Shown here piece after piece: positions 1 through 7,841 of a stretch of DNA of 64,000 nt. The DNA lies in contig CP119318.1 of NCBI GenBank assembly GCA_029203105.1, forward strand, positions 1,626,501 through 1,690,500. Reading direction: 5' to 3'. Under the pieces are notes generated by a model. The model made no database searches. It saw nothing but the letters and a program-made list of their open reading frames with translations, and was not told the DNA's origin. Each line of letters starts with the position of its first letter. Positions within the stretch are counted from its first letter, which is position 1. The position numbers were made by a program, and so were the translations under genes. This DNA comes from Candidatus Kaistia colombiensis. GTDB lineage: Bacteria; Pseudomonadota; Alphaproteobacteria; Rhizobiales; Kaistiaceae.

Positions 1-2
1 TC

Positions 3-593
3 GGCATCGGCACCATCGTGCAGGGCTCGGTGCTGCTCTGGACCGGCGGCTTCCCGTCCGGCTCCGCGCCGGAATCGATCACCGAATTCGTCTCGATCGG
101 CGGCTCGGTCGGCTTCCTGCCGGTGCCCTGGCTGGTGCCGTGCTTCGTCGCGCTCGCGGCCATCGTCACCGTGGCGCTCGCCCGCACCGCCTATGGCCGC
201 CGCCTGTTCGCGCTCGGCAGCAATCCGCGCGCCGCCCCGCTGGCGCTGATCCACCCGGTGGCGATGTGGACGGCGACCTTCGCGATCTCCGCCGCCTTTG
301 CCGCCGTGACCGGCATCCTGCTGCTCGGCTTCACCGGCTCGGCCTATGGCGAGGTCGGCCAGCCCTATCTGTTCCAGACCATCGCCGCCGTCGTCATCGG
401 CGGCACGGCGCTGGTCGGCGGGCGTGGCTCCTATCTCGGCACGGTGGCCGGCGCGCTGGTGCTGACCGAGATCAACACGCTGCTGATCGGCATCGGCCTG
501 CAGCCGTCGCTGGTCCAGGCCGTGCTCGGCGTCGTCATCGTCGTGCTAGTGTCGTTCTACGGCCGCGACGCCCATGTCCGCACGACGATCTAG
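3..593 (+). CDS. Sugar ABC transporter permease (RbsC/BPD_transp_2 type), 3' part
   Basis: This is the C-terminal 196 residues of an inner-membrane permease of the ribose/xylose-type importer family; its start lies left of the window, and the reading frame is open from base 3. The visible part alternates hydrophobic segments with short loops and carries the family's conserved late motif GGTALVGGRGSYLGTVAGAL followed by a final membrane helix. The family forms a homodimeric channel fed by a periplasmic sugar-binding protein and driven by an RbsA-like ATPase, neither of which is in view. It ends 15 bp from the convergent IclR gene, so the two transcripts meet here. Substrate cannot be told from this fragment; the nearby lactonase-like gene suggests a sugar or sugar acid. 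Confidence 0.88.
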   Translation, partial: GIGTIVQGSVLLWTGGFPSGSAPESITEFVSIGGSVGFLPVPWLVPCFVALAAIVTVALARTAYGRRLFALGSNPRAAPLALIHPVAMWTATFAISAAFAAVTGILLLGFTGSAYGEVGQPYLFQTIAAVVIGGTALVGGRGSYLGTVAGALVLTEINTLLIGIGLQPSLVQAVLGVVIVVLVSFYGRDAHVRTTI

Positions 594-607
594 CGCCTGC
601 TCGGCGG

Positions 608-1489
608 CTACGACGTCCCCTTGATCGGAAATTTCGGTTCCGGCAAATGGCCGCCGATCTGGCGGCAGAGTTCGGCCGCCGCCTCGTAGAGATGCTTCGA
701 GGCGTCCGCCAGCTGCACCTGGTTGGTTACCCAGAGCAGGAACGGCATGGTGATCGCCGCCTGGGCGATGCCGCTGGCGTCGAAGATCGGGAAGGATACG
801 TCGGTGATGCCGCGCAGCGTCTCGTCTGCCACCACCTCGTAGCCGCGCTTTTGAATTTGTTCGACACGGTGGACCAGCGGCTCCGGGTCTTTTTCACGAG
901 AGCGCAGCTCTTCCGAGGCGCGCTCGATCAGCATGGCGCGGGTCGGCTCGTTCTGGAAGGCGATCAGGGTGCGCCCCGACGCGGTCGACAGCATCTTGGT
1001 CTGCGTGCCGAGTCGGACGCGAAAACCGACTGGGGCAGGATTGTCGGCTACCGCGATGACTCGGACCGAGAGCCCGTCCAGGATCGACAGGATTATCGCT
1101 TCCTCGACCTCGGCCGCCAAGCTCTGCAAGATCGGCTGCGCCGCCTCGCGCAGTCGCCGGATCGGTGGATGGCCGCAGGCGAGGTCGAACAGCTTCATCG
1201 AGATCTGGAACGCCTCGCCCGGCGGCTTGCGCTCGACATAGCCGCGCCGTTCCAGCGAGACGACGACGCGATAGACTTCCTGCACCGATCGGCCGAGCGA
1301 ATGAGCGATCTGCGACAGGATCAGCCCGCCAGACTGGCCGGCCAGCAGTTCCAGGATGTCGAGCCCTTTTTCCAGCGCGGGAGCCTTGTAGGCGAGGGCG
1401 GCGTTCGCCTGCTTGTCCGGCTCGCCCTTCGTCGCCGTCCCTGCTTCTTTCGCCATCATTCGTCCCGTAGCTGTGCCGTGTTTTCCCAT
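608..1489 (-). CDS. IclR family transcriptional regulator
   Basis: A 293-residue protein with a winged helix-turn-helix DNA-binding domain near residues 35-95 (ALEKGLDILELLAG, then LSQIAHSLGRSVQEVYRVVVSL) and the GAF-like IclR effector domain to the C-terminus (RVRLGTQTKMLSTASGRTLI, the usual place of the ligand pocket). The length is slightly above the usual 250-270, and starting at the internal ATG near base 1459 would bring it into range. IclR proteins control catabolic operons in response to a small carboxylate or sugar acid. It is divergent from the amidohydrolase at 1606 and convergent with the sugar permease, so it most likely regulates one or both. Confidence 0.9.
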   Translation of the reverse strand: MGKHGTATGRMMAKEAGTATKGEPDKQANAALAYKAPALEKGLDILELLAGQSGGLILSQIAHSLGRSVQEVYRVVVSLERRGYVERKPPGEAFQISMKLFDLACGHPPIRRLREAAQPILQSLAAEVEEAIILSILDGLSVRVIAVADNPAPVGFRVRLGTQTKMLSTASGRTLIAFQNEPTRAMLIERASEELRSREKDPEPLVHRVEQIQKRGYEVVADETLRGITDVSFPIFDASGIAQAAITMPFLLWVTNQVQLADASKHLYEAAAELCRQIGGHLPEPKFPIKGTS

Positions 1490-1605
1490 CGATACAGTAT
1501 CGCGCCCTTGACAGCACGCGCCAGCCTGTCCCCTATTTCAAAAGCAAGTATCATATGTGGAAAATGGCGCCGTCGCCGGCGACCTTCTCCTGGCGGAACG
1601 GGGAC

Positions 1606-2508
1606 ATGACGGGGCAGCGCTACAACGGGCCGATCATCGACGCCCATCATCACCTCTGGGATCTGCGGCTCGGCAAGCATGGCTGGCTGGAAGGCGGCCA
1701 TGCCGATGACGAGCTGGCACCGCTTCGTCGCAATCATCTCGCCGCCGACTACGAGGCGCTGGCGCTGCCGGAAAACATCGTCGCCAGCGTGCATATCGAG
1801 GCGAACTGGGATCCGGTCGACCCGGCCGGCGAAAGCCGCTGGCTCGATACGCTGGAGCGCTCGCCCGGCATTGCCGCGCGCTATGTCGCCCATGCGGCGC
1901 TGCTCGAACCCGGCGCCGAGGCCGTGCTGGAGCAGCATGCGGCGAACGGGCGCGTCGTCGGCATCCGCGAGATCCTGAGCTGGCATCCCGATTCGGCCAA
2001 GCGCCGCATGCCCGACAACGAACGCATGGATGATCCGCGCTGGCGCGCCAATTTCGCCCGCTTTCGCCAGCACGGCTTCAGCTTCGACCTTCTGATCACG
2101 CCGCACCAGTTCGAGAGCACCCGCCGGCTGGTGGCGGACTTCCCCGATATCGCCTTCATCCTCAACCACTGCGGCAGTCCAATCGACCGCGACGCCGAGA
2201 GCATGCGGCGCTGGCGCGAAGGCCTCGGTGAATTGGCGGCTGCGCCGAACGTCGCGATCAAGATCTCCGATCCCGTTGCTTATGATCCGCAATGGAGCCG
2301 CGAAAGTCTGACCGAAGTCGTCCTCGCCTGCATCGACGCATTCGGGCCGCAACGGTCGATGTTCGCGACCGACTATCCGGTTGCGGACCTGCGCATCGGT
2401 TTCGCGGAATGGATCGATGTCTTCAAGGATGCGACCGGCGGCTTTTCGGAAGCGGAACAATCGGCGCTGTTCGAAGGCAACGCGCGGTGCTGGTACCGGA
2501 TGGAATAG
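1606..2508 (+). CDS. Amidohydrolase family protein (COG3618, sugar-lactonase-like)
   Basis: A 300-residue TIM-barrel metal hydrolase of the amidohydrolase_2 type, the family of L-fuconolactonase and 2-pyrone-4,6-dicarboxylate lactonase. The metal-binding opening motif IDAHHHLWD sits just after the chosen ATG at 1606; further landmarks are IREILSWHPD, the histidine in ILNHCGSPI and the aspartate in MFATDYPV near the end. An upstream in-frame ATG at 1555 adds 17 residues of unlike composition before the conserved motif and is less likely. It starts 116 bp from the divergent IclR gene and lies beside a sugar importer fragment, which fits hydrolysis of a sugar lactone in a catabolic route. The exact substrate is inference. 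Confidence 0.85.
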   Translation: MTGQRYNGPIIDAHHHLWDLRLGKHGWLEGGHADDELAPLRRNHLAADYEALALPENIVASVHIEANWDPVDPAGESRWLDTLERSPGIAARYVAHAALLEPGAEAVLEQHAANGRVVGIREILSWHPDSAKRRMPDNERMDDPRWRANFARFRQHGFSFDLLITPHQFESTRRLVADFPDIAFILNHCGSPIDRDAESMRRWREGLGELAAAPNVAIKISDPVAYDPQWSRESLTEVVLACIDAFGPQRSMFATDYPVADLRIGFAEWIDVFKDATGGFSEAEQSALFEGNARCWYRME

Positions 2509-2629
2509 TTTCGGTGTCGTAACGAGGGACGACACCTTCCATCCCTACCTTGGACACCGCGCAACACCGTCCTCGACGTGCTGAGGAGGCCTGAGGAGGC
2601 CGCGTCGGAGCACGCAGAGCGGTCGAGCG

Positions 2630-3370
2630 TCAGTTGCTCGCCTGTGTCTGCACGTCGTCCAGCTTGACGAACACCGCGCCGGAGGCCGCGAGGCGCTTGA
2701 TGCCCTCGACGACGCCGAGGCCGGCCGGATGCCCGGGCTGGTTGATGTGGGCGATGATGATGTCGCCGGACTTGGCGGCGGCGATCCGCTTCGAGACGGT
2801 GGCGGCCGGTAGTGACGCGCCCATATCGGCGTTGAGCGAGAAGCCGGCGATAGAGTAGCCGGCGGCGCGGATCGAATCGAGCGCATCGCGACTGTAGACG
2901 GCGGTGGCGCCACGGAACCAGCGCGGCTCCTTGCCGGTTGCCTGCCGGATGGCCGAGGCGCCGCCATCGACCTCCTGTTTCACGGCTTCCAGCGAGCCGG
3001 CCGTCTTCACGCCATAGAGGCTCGGAATGTCGGTGATCGCCGGGACGTGCTGGTCGCCGTGGTTTTCGATCTGGAACAGGTCTGGATGCGCCATAAGGAT
3101 GGCCATGGTGGCGGCGTTTCGCTTCAGCCAGCGATGCGTGACGAACAGGGTCGCCGGAATCCGGTTCTCTACCAGCTCGTTCAGGATGCGCTGGTCGATG
3201 GCGCCGGAGCACGCGTCGAAGGTCAGCGCCACCACGCGCGGGCCCGGCGGCGGCGCGGCGATGCGCAGTTTCAGCTCGATGTCGTGCGACTTCGCCGTCG
3301 CCGGCAGGGCGGCGACGAGGGTCGCGCCGAGCGTGAGGATCGTGGCCAAGATGGGACGACGGTGGAACAT
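2630..3370 (-). CDS. Polysaccharide deacetylase family protein, exported
   Basis: A 246-residue protein beginning with a signal peptide (cleavage probably after ALPATA, about residue 25) followed by a NodB-homology carbohydrate esterase 4 domain. The metal-site opening motif is present as VVALTFDACSG, with the second motif as IENHGDQH and a later RWFRGATAVYS in the position of the family's RxPxG motif; a terminal IIAHINQPG corresponds to the LxH motif. The open frame continues 75 codons upstream, but the ATG at 3370 places the signal peptide at the N-terminus. It probably deacetylates a cell-wall or exported polysaccharide in the periplasm. It stands alone between unrelated genes. Confidence 0.87.
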   Translation of the reverse strand: MFHRRPILATILTLGATLVAALPATAKSHDIELKLRIAAPPPGPRVVALTFDACSGAIDQRILNELVENRIPATLFVTHRWLKRNAATMAILMAHPDLFQIENHGDQHVPAITDIPSLYGVKTAGSLEAVKQEVDGGASAIRQATGKEPRWFRGATAVYSRDALDSIRAAGYSIAGFSLNADMGASLPAATVSKRIAAAKSGDIIIAHINQPGHPAGLGVVEGIKRLAASGAVFVKLDDVQTQASN

Positions 3371-3828
3371 GCGGAACTCCGGTACGCAGCGTGCGGGGAG
3401 AAAGAGCCAGCACTTCGACTCAAATAAGGCGGCGCGCAAGGGACTTCCCGTCCAACTCCTCCGTTTAGCCAGTATGCCGCTGATGCGGGGCGCCATGTTC
3501 GGAGAAGGGCCCCCGGCCGTTCCGCGGCTTTCGGGCGAGATCGGCCAATCCTGGCTCAGCGAGCGAATCCTGAGGCGCCGTGTGTCCGGCGTCAATCTTC
3601 GACGAGCATACGGATTTCGGTCAGCTAGGCCGCGAAGGATGATCGTGGTAGCGTTACCTTTACCGGGAGGCTTGGAGCGAACGAACCGTTCAGCCCGGGG
3701 CGAGGGCCGCGTCGTGATGAGATTTGCCGCGGAGTGCCATTGTCCATGCCATGCGTGGACCTGGAGGGATCTATCCAGCGCTTCACGCGTCCCTGGCTGT
3801 CTTGCGGAAGGTCGTCTGGCGCGGGGAG
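3371..3828. other. Gene-poor interval between divergent deacetylase and response regulator
   Basis: No supported gene in 458 bases. It must hold both divergent promoters. The only structure I noticed is a 13-base imperfect palindrome GAACGAACCGTTC at 3679-3691 and a purine-rich ribosome site before 3829. Confidence 0.4.
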
Positions 3829-4224
3829 ATGCCGGTGGGTGACCGCGGGCCTGTGATCCTGTTGATCGAGGACGAACCGCTGGTGCGGGCCGCTGTCGCC
3901 GAAATGCTGGAAGACCTCGGATTTGTTGTCGCGGTGGCTGGCTCCGCCAGGGAGGCGTCGGCTCTTCTGGCCGGGCCGGACCACCCCTATCACGCCATCA
4001 TCATCGATCTCGGCCTGCCGGATCGGCCCGGAGATGACCTCGCCAAGGATATCCTGGCGGGTCTCGCCGATGTTCCCGTCATCATCGCCAGTGGTGGCGA
4101 TCCGTCCGAGCTCGACCCGACGCTCGCGGGGAATGCGCGCGTCGCCTTCCTCAGCAAACCCTATGGCGCCCGCGGCATGATCGAGCTTCTGGCCGGGCTC
4201 GGCGTCGCGGCCGCCCCCCCCTGA
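3829..4224 (+). CDS. Single-domain response regulator (CheY-like receiver)
   Basis: A 131-residue stand-alone receiver domain. VILLIEDEP supplies the acidic pair that binds magnesium, IIIDLGLPD holds the phospho-acceptor aspartate near residue 60, IIASGG is the switch serine region and LSKPYG carries the conserved lysine. No output domain follows. The ATG at 3829 is chosen because a purine-rich GCGGGGAG lies just before it and the motif begins soon after; the upstream extension lacks homology to receivers. Such proteins in Hyphomicrobiales often pair with hybrid kinases encoded elsewhere; no kinase is seen in the window. The partner and output are unknown. Confidence 0.87.
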   Translation: MPVGDRGPVILLIEDEPLVRAAVAEMLEDLGFVVAVAGSAREASALLAGPDHPYHAIIIDLGLPDRPGDDLAKDILAGLADVPVIIASGGDPSELDPTLAGNARVAFLSKPYGARGMIELLAGLGVAAAPP

Positions 4225-4350
4225 ACGTCGAACGTCCGCGACGGCTTGTGGTGGATGGCCGCAACATACGGTCCGGCGGCCGGCTGGCGCGGCGTCGCAG
4301 ATATGCGACTATGCCGATCCGTTCGAATATCCGACTGGAGGAGGCTGTCC

Positions 4351-4878
4351 GTGCCGACGGAGCTCTATCTCGACGTCTGCATGCGCCTGGGGATGGCCGT
4401 GCTCTGCGGCCTGCTGATCGGCATCAACCGCGATTCCAAGGAGAAGCCAGCCGGCATGCGGACGCTGGCCATGGTGTCGCTCGGCGCGGCACTGGCGGCC
4501 GTCAGCGTCGGCAATATCGCGGCCTTTGTCGGCCATCCCGATGCGCAGAGCCGAGTGCTGCAGGGCGTGATCCAGGGCGTGCTCGCCGGCATCGGCTTCA
4601 TCGGCGCCGGCGCCATCCTGCGTCCGTCCAAGCGCGGCGAGATCGTGCACGGCGTCACGACGGCTTCGACGGTCTGGGTTTCGGCGGCGCTCGGCATCGC
4701 CTGCGGTCTTGGCGACTGGCCGGTTGTCATCGTTTCTCTGGTGCTGGTCTTCCTGGTTCTCATCGTCGCCAAGCCGATCGAGCGGCGCTGGCTCGACTAT
4801 CTGCGCGAACGCGAAGAGGCGCAGGAAGCCGCCGGCTCGCCGGGCGGCGAGCCACCGGATCATTCGAAACCGGGCTAG
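4351..4878 (+). CDS. MgtC/SapB family membrane protein
   Basis: A 175-residue protein with four to five hydrophobic segments. The family signature is clear: GLLIGINRDSKEKPAGMRTLAMVSLGAAL in the first loop and GVLAGIGFIGAGAIL in the middle, then GVTTASTVWVSAALGIACGLG. It starts at GTG 4351, which sits seven bases after a strong GGAGGAGG ribosome site at 4337-4344; the longer upstream frame lacks this support. MgtC-type proteins sit in the inner membrane and are tied to magnesium stress and ATP synthase modulation, but this short form lacks the extra cytoplasmic domain of Salmonella MgtC. Its stop codon overlaps that of the convergent DUF1345 gene by four bases (CTAG). Confidence 0.9.
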   Translation: MPTELYLDVCMRLGMAVLCGLLIGINRDSKEKPAGMRTLAMVSLGAALAAVSVGNIAAFVGHPDAQSRVLQGVIQGVLAGIGFIGAGAILRPSKRGEIVHGVTTASTVWVSAALGIACGLGDWPVVIVSLVLVFLVLIVAKPIERRWLDYLREREEAQEAAGSPGGEPPDHSKPG

Positions 4879-5450
4879 GTCAGAACGCTCGCGCCGAGAT
4901 TGATCGCCAGCGCGAGCAGCGTCGTGTTGAACACGAACGACGCGATTGAATGGAACATCATCACCATCCGGAAATCCGTCGTGCGGACGTTGACGTCCGA
5001 GGTCTGGAAGGTCGCGCCAAGGCAGAACGAGAAATAGAAGAAGTCCCAGATCGACGGCTCGGGCGTGTCGGGAAAGATCAGGCCGCCGACGTCGTCTTCC
5101 TTGCCGTCGGCATTGCTGTCGGTGCCGGCCGGCGCGTAGTAGAGCCGGGCATAGTGGAAAGCGAACAGCGTATTGAAGGCGACCCAGCCGAGCGGGATGC
5201 TGATGATGGCGACCGCGAGATGCGCTGCCGAGGTGTTGGCGCCGTTCAGGATCGAGAAAATCGAGTAGAACGAGAAGGCGATGGCGCCGACTGTCAGGCA
5301 GACGATCAGGACGATGCCTTCGTCCTCGCTCCGCGCCCTGAGCCGCAGTTTGTCGAGATTGACCCTCGCCGCGAGCCGCAACTGGAAGAATAGATAGACG
5401 ATGAAGAACACGTCGCCGGCGGCGATCGTCGCGAATTCCGGCCGCACCAC
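4875..5450 (-). CDS. DUF1345 domain-containing membrane protein (start uncertain, may extend to 5537)
   Basis: From GTG 5450 this gives 191 residues with several membrane helices and the DUF1345 hallmark PSIWDFFYFSFCLGATFQTSDV near the C-terminus. The frame stays open upstream to the stop codon of pbpC at 5559-5561, and that stretch reads like the family's normal N-terminus (a basic HWQQHPHFYQ segment then a hydrophobic helix running into RVVRPEF). No ATG, GTG, TTG or CTG exists in this stretch. An ATT codon at 5535-5537 stands seven bases after AGGCGGAG, a good ribosome site, so an AUU start is conceivable. GTG 5450 would drop the first helix. Function of the family is unknown. It follows pbpC on the same strand. 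Confidence 0.82.
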   Translation of the reverse strand: MVRPEFATIAAGDVFFIVYLFFQLRLAARVNLDKLRLRARSEDEGIVLIVCLTVGAIAFSFYSIFSILNGANTSAAHLAVAIISIPLGWVAFNTLFAFHYARLYYAPAGTDSNADGKEDDVGGLIFPDTPEPSIWDFFYFSFCLGATFQTSDVNVRTTDFRMVMMFHSIASFVFNTTLLALAINLGASVLT

Positions 5451-5558
5451 GCGAATGAGGAAATAGGCAACGATGGCGACGAGGATCGACTGGTAGAAAT
5501 GCGGGTGCTGCTGCCAGTGGCGTCGGAGGAAGGAAATCGGACTGCTCCGCCTTGCGGG

Positions 5559-7694
5559 TTATTCGACGAATACCGTCACGCGATCCGACCGTCCGGCCGA
5601 ATCAACCACCGATAGCGTAACAAATCCGGGACCGTCCGGCGCCCAGCTTTCGGCCCGCGCGAACGGCGTCTGGGCGATCGGCACGCCATTGGCGAACCAG
5701 GTGAAGGGCGGCTGGCCGTTGCGGATTTTTATCATCAAAGGCATGGGATCCCCGGCGCGGATGCCGAGATCAACCTGGACGCCATCGGGCGGAAAGGCGA
5801 TCTGCGGCGTATCGGGGGCCTTGTTGGCGAGCGTATCCGTGCCGCGAAAGCGCTTCAGCGGCGCCGGCAGGTCGCCATTGGAGGCGATCAGCGCGCCGCG
5901 CGGCGCGGCCATCAGCGGCGCGCGGTCGCCGCCGAGCTTGTCGAACGCCTCGAACAGCACCGGCGCCGCCGTGCCGATGCCGGAAAGGCCGGAGACCGGC
6001 GCGCCGTCGGCGCGCCCCGCCCAGACGCCGATCACCGTGCGCCCGTCGAAGCCGATCGACCAGGCGTCGCGATAGCCATAGGAGGTGCCGGTCTTGTAGG
6101 CGATGCGGCCGCGCGCGCCGATGGTGGGCGGCGGCACGTCGGCGAGGATGTCGGCGACATACCAGGCGGCGAGCGGGTCGAGCACCGGCGCGGTATCGGC
6201 GGAGGCCACGACCGGCACCGGCTCCGGATGCAGCGCCACCGGCCGGCCGCCGCGCGCGATCGCGGCATAGACCGAGACGAGGTCGCGGAGCGAGATGCCG
6301 ACGCCGCCAAGCCCGACGGCAAGGCCGGCGGCCGACATGTCCGGCAGGCGCGGGCTGGCGGCGGCGCGCTTCAGCCGTGCGATCAGCCGCGCCGGCCCGA
6401 CCGCGTCCAGCACCTGTACGGCCGGCACGTTGAGCGACTGCGTCAGCGCGTCGTGAATGGTCACGGTGCCGCGATAAAATCCGTCGAAATTGACCGGGGC
6501 GTAGCCGGCGAAGGCCGAGGGCTTGTCCTCGATCAGGCTCTGCGGATGGGCGAGGCCCTGCTCGAAGGCGAGGCCGTAGATCAGCGGCTTCAGCGTCGAA
6601 CCGGGCGAGCGCACCGCCTCGGTCATGTCGACATAGCCGTTGCGGCCGTCATCCATGAACCCGGCCGAACCGACCGAGGCGAGGATATCGCCGGTGACAT
6701 GATCGGCAACCAGAATGGCGACCGACGCCTTGGCCCCGACCTTTGCCGCGCGGATGCTGGCCAGCGTTTCCAGCTTCGCCTGCAACCGGCCATCGACGGT
6801 GAGGCGGATGACGGGATCGGCGGGATGTCGCTTGCGCGCCTGGTCGCCGAGATGGGCGGCGAGCATCGGGAACGGCTTGCGCGCCTCCGGAATGCGTTCG
6901 GTCTTGGCCGAGGCGGCGGTTTCCTCGTCGAGCACGCCGGCCGTCACCAGCCGGTCGAGCACGCGGTCGCGCGCCGCCTTGGCCGCCTTCGGATCGCGAT
7001 CCGGCCGCCGCGCCTCGGGCGATTGCGGCAGGGCGACGAGCAGGGCAGCCTCGGCGATCGTCAGCCGGCGCGGCTCCTTGCCGAAATAGGCCAGCGTCGC
7101 GGCGCGGATGCCCTCGAGATTGCCGCCATAGGGCGCGAGCGCCAGGTAGAGCGACAGGATCTGGTTCTTGTCGAGTTTCGCTTCCAGCGCCCTCGCGTGG
7201 ACGATCTGCTTGAGCTTGCTCTCGGCCTGCCGGGTCGAGCCGCCCTGGACGAGCCGCGCCACCTGCATGGTGAGCGTCGAGCCGCCGGATACGACATGAC
7301 CGTTGCGCAGGATCTGCCCGGCGGCGCGTCCGAACGCCCGCCAGTCGACGCCGTGATGCTCGTCGAAACGACGATCCTCATAGCCCTTGAGCATGGTAAG
7401 GAACATCGGATCGACGTCGGCAAGCGTCACCGGCAGCCGCCAGCGGCCCTCGGCGATGGTGTAGGGACGCAGCAGCGCGTCGCTGCGGTCGACCACGATC
7501 TGCGAGGTCGGCACCTTGGCCGGATCGGGCACCGGCGGCAGGGTCCTGTCGATCTCCGCCAGCACGCCGCCTAGCCAGGCATAGGCGAAGAAGGCGACAA
7601 GGCCGAACGAGAGGCCGGCAATCGTCCCCCATCGCCGCCATTTCGAGGGCGGGCGATGGCTTTCCCTCGCATCGGTATCCGGCTTGCCGTTCAT
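5559..7694 (-). CDS. pbpC: Penicillin-binding protein 1C (bifunctional glycosyltransferase/transpeptidase)
   Basis: A 711-residue class A penicillin-binding protein with one N-terminal membrane anchor (residues about 24-44). The GT51 glycosyltransferase domain shows GYEDRRFDEHHGVDW with catalytic Glu near 106. The transpeptidase domain has SxxK as STLK (Ser about 366), the SLNVP motif and KTGTSYGYRDAW. A C-terminal domain typical of PBP1C follows. Start ATG 7694 is preferred, since the upstream extension is translated intergenic repeat sequence. PBP1C proteins polymerise and cross-link peptidoglycan on the periplasmic side. The gene lies just downstream of the alpha-2-macroglobulin gene, a pairing known in many proteobacteria and proposed to link defence against proteases with wall repair. 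Confidence 0.95.
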   Translation of the reverse strand: MNGKPDTDARESHRPPSKWRRWGTIAGLSFGLVAFFAYAWLGGVLAEIDRTLPPVPDPAKVPTSQIVVDRSDALLRPYTIAEGRWRLPVTLADVDPMFLTMLKGYEDRRFDEHHGVDWRAFGRAAGQILRNGHVVSGGSTLTMQVARLVQGGSTRQAESKLKQIVHARALEAKLDKNQILSLYLALAPYGGNLEGIRAATLAYFGKEPRRLTIAEAALLVALPQSPEARRPDRDPKAAKAARDRVLDRLVTAGVLDEETAASAKTERIPEARKPFPMLAAHLGDQARKRHPADPVIRLTVDGRLQAKLETLASIRAAKVGAKASVAILVADHVTGDILASVGSAGFMDDGRNGYVDMTEAVRSPGSTLKPLIYGLAFEQGLAHPQSLIEDKPSAFAGYAPVNFDGFYRGTVTIHDALTQSLNVPAVQVLDAVGPARLIARLKRAAASPRLPDMSAAGLAVGLGGVGISLRDLVSVYAAIARGGRPVALHPEPVPVVASADTAPVLDPLAAWYVADILADVPPPTIGARGRIAYKTGTSYGYRDAWSIGFDGRTVIGVWAGRADGAPVSGLSGIGTAAPVLFEAFDKLGGDRAPLMAAPRGALIASNGDLPAPLKRFRGTDTLANKAPDTPQIAFPPDGVQVDLGIRAGDPMPLMIKIRNGQPPFTWFANGVPIAQTPFARAESWAPDGPGFVTLSVVDSAGRSDRVTVFVE

Positions 7695-7735
7695 TGCAGC
7701 CGCCCCTGGTGGCTCCGCGCGACTTCCACGCTCTC

Positions 7736-7814
7736 CGTCATCCCTGCGAAAGCAGGGATCCATTCAGCCTGAGGTTTCGGCTGCATGGATCCCGGGTCTT
7801 CGCCCGGGATGACG
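7736..7814. repeat. Dispersed intergenic palindromic repeat, copy 1
   Basis: About 79 bases made of two hairpins: CGTCATCCCTGC...GCAGGGAT and ATCCCGGG...CCCGGGATGACG, joined by a short variable spacer. The reverse complement matches 38112-38193 in order and ends. It lies between the alpha-2-macroglobulin stop and pbpC start. Confidence 0.85.
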
Positions 7815-7841
7815 GCGAGCTTGGTCATGCACATCGCCCGC

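Noticed and set aside
3027..3842. Plus-strand frame across the deacetylase and its upstream region
   Set aside because: Antisense to a gene with clear NodB motifs; no coding evidence of its own.
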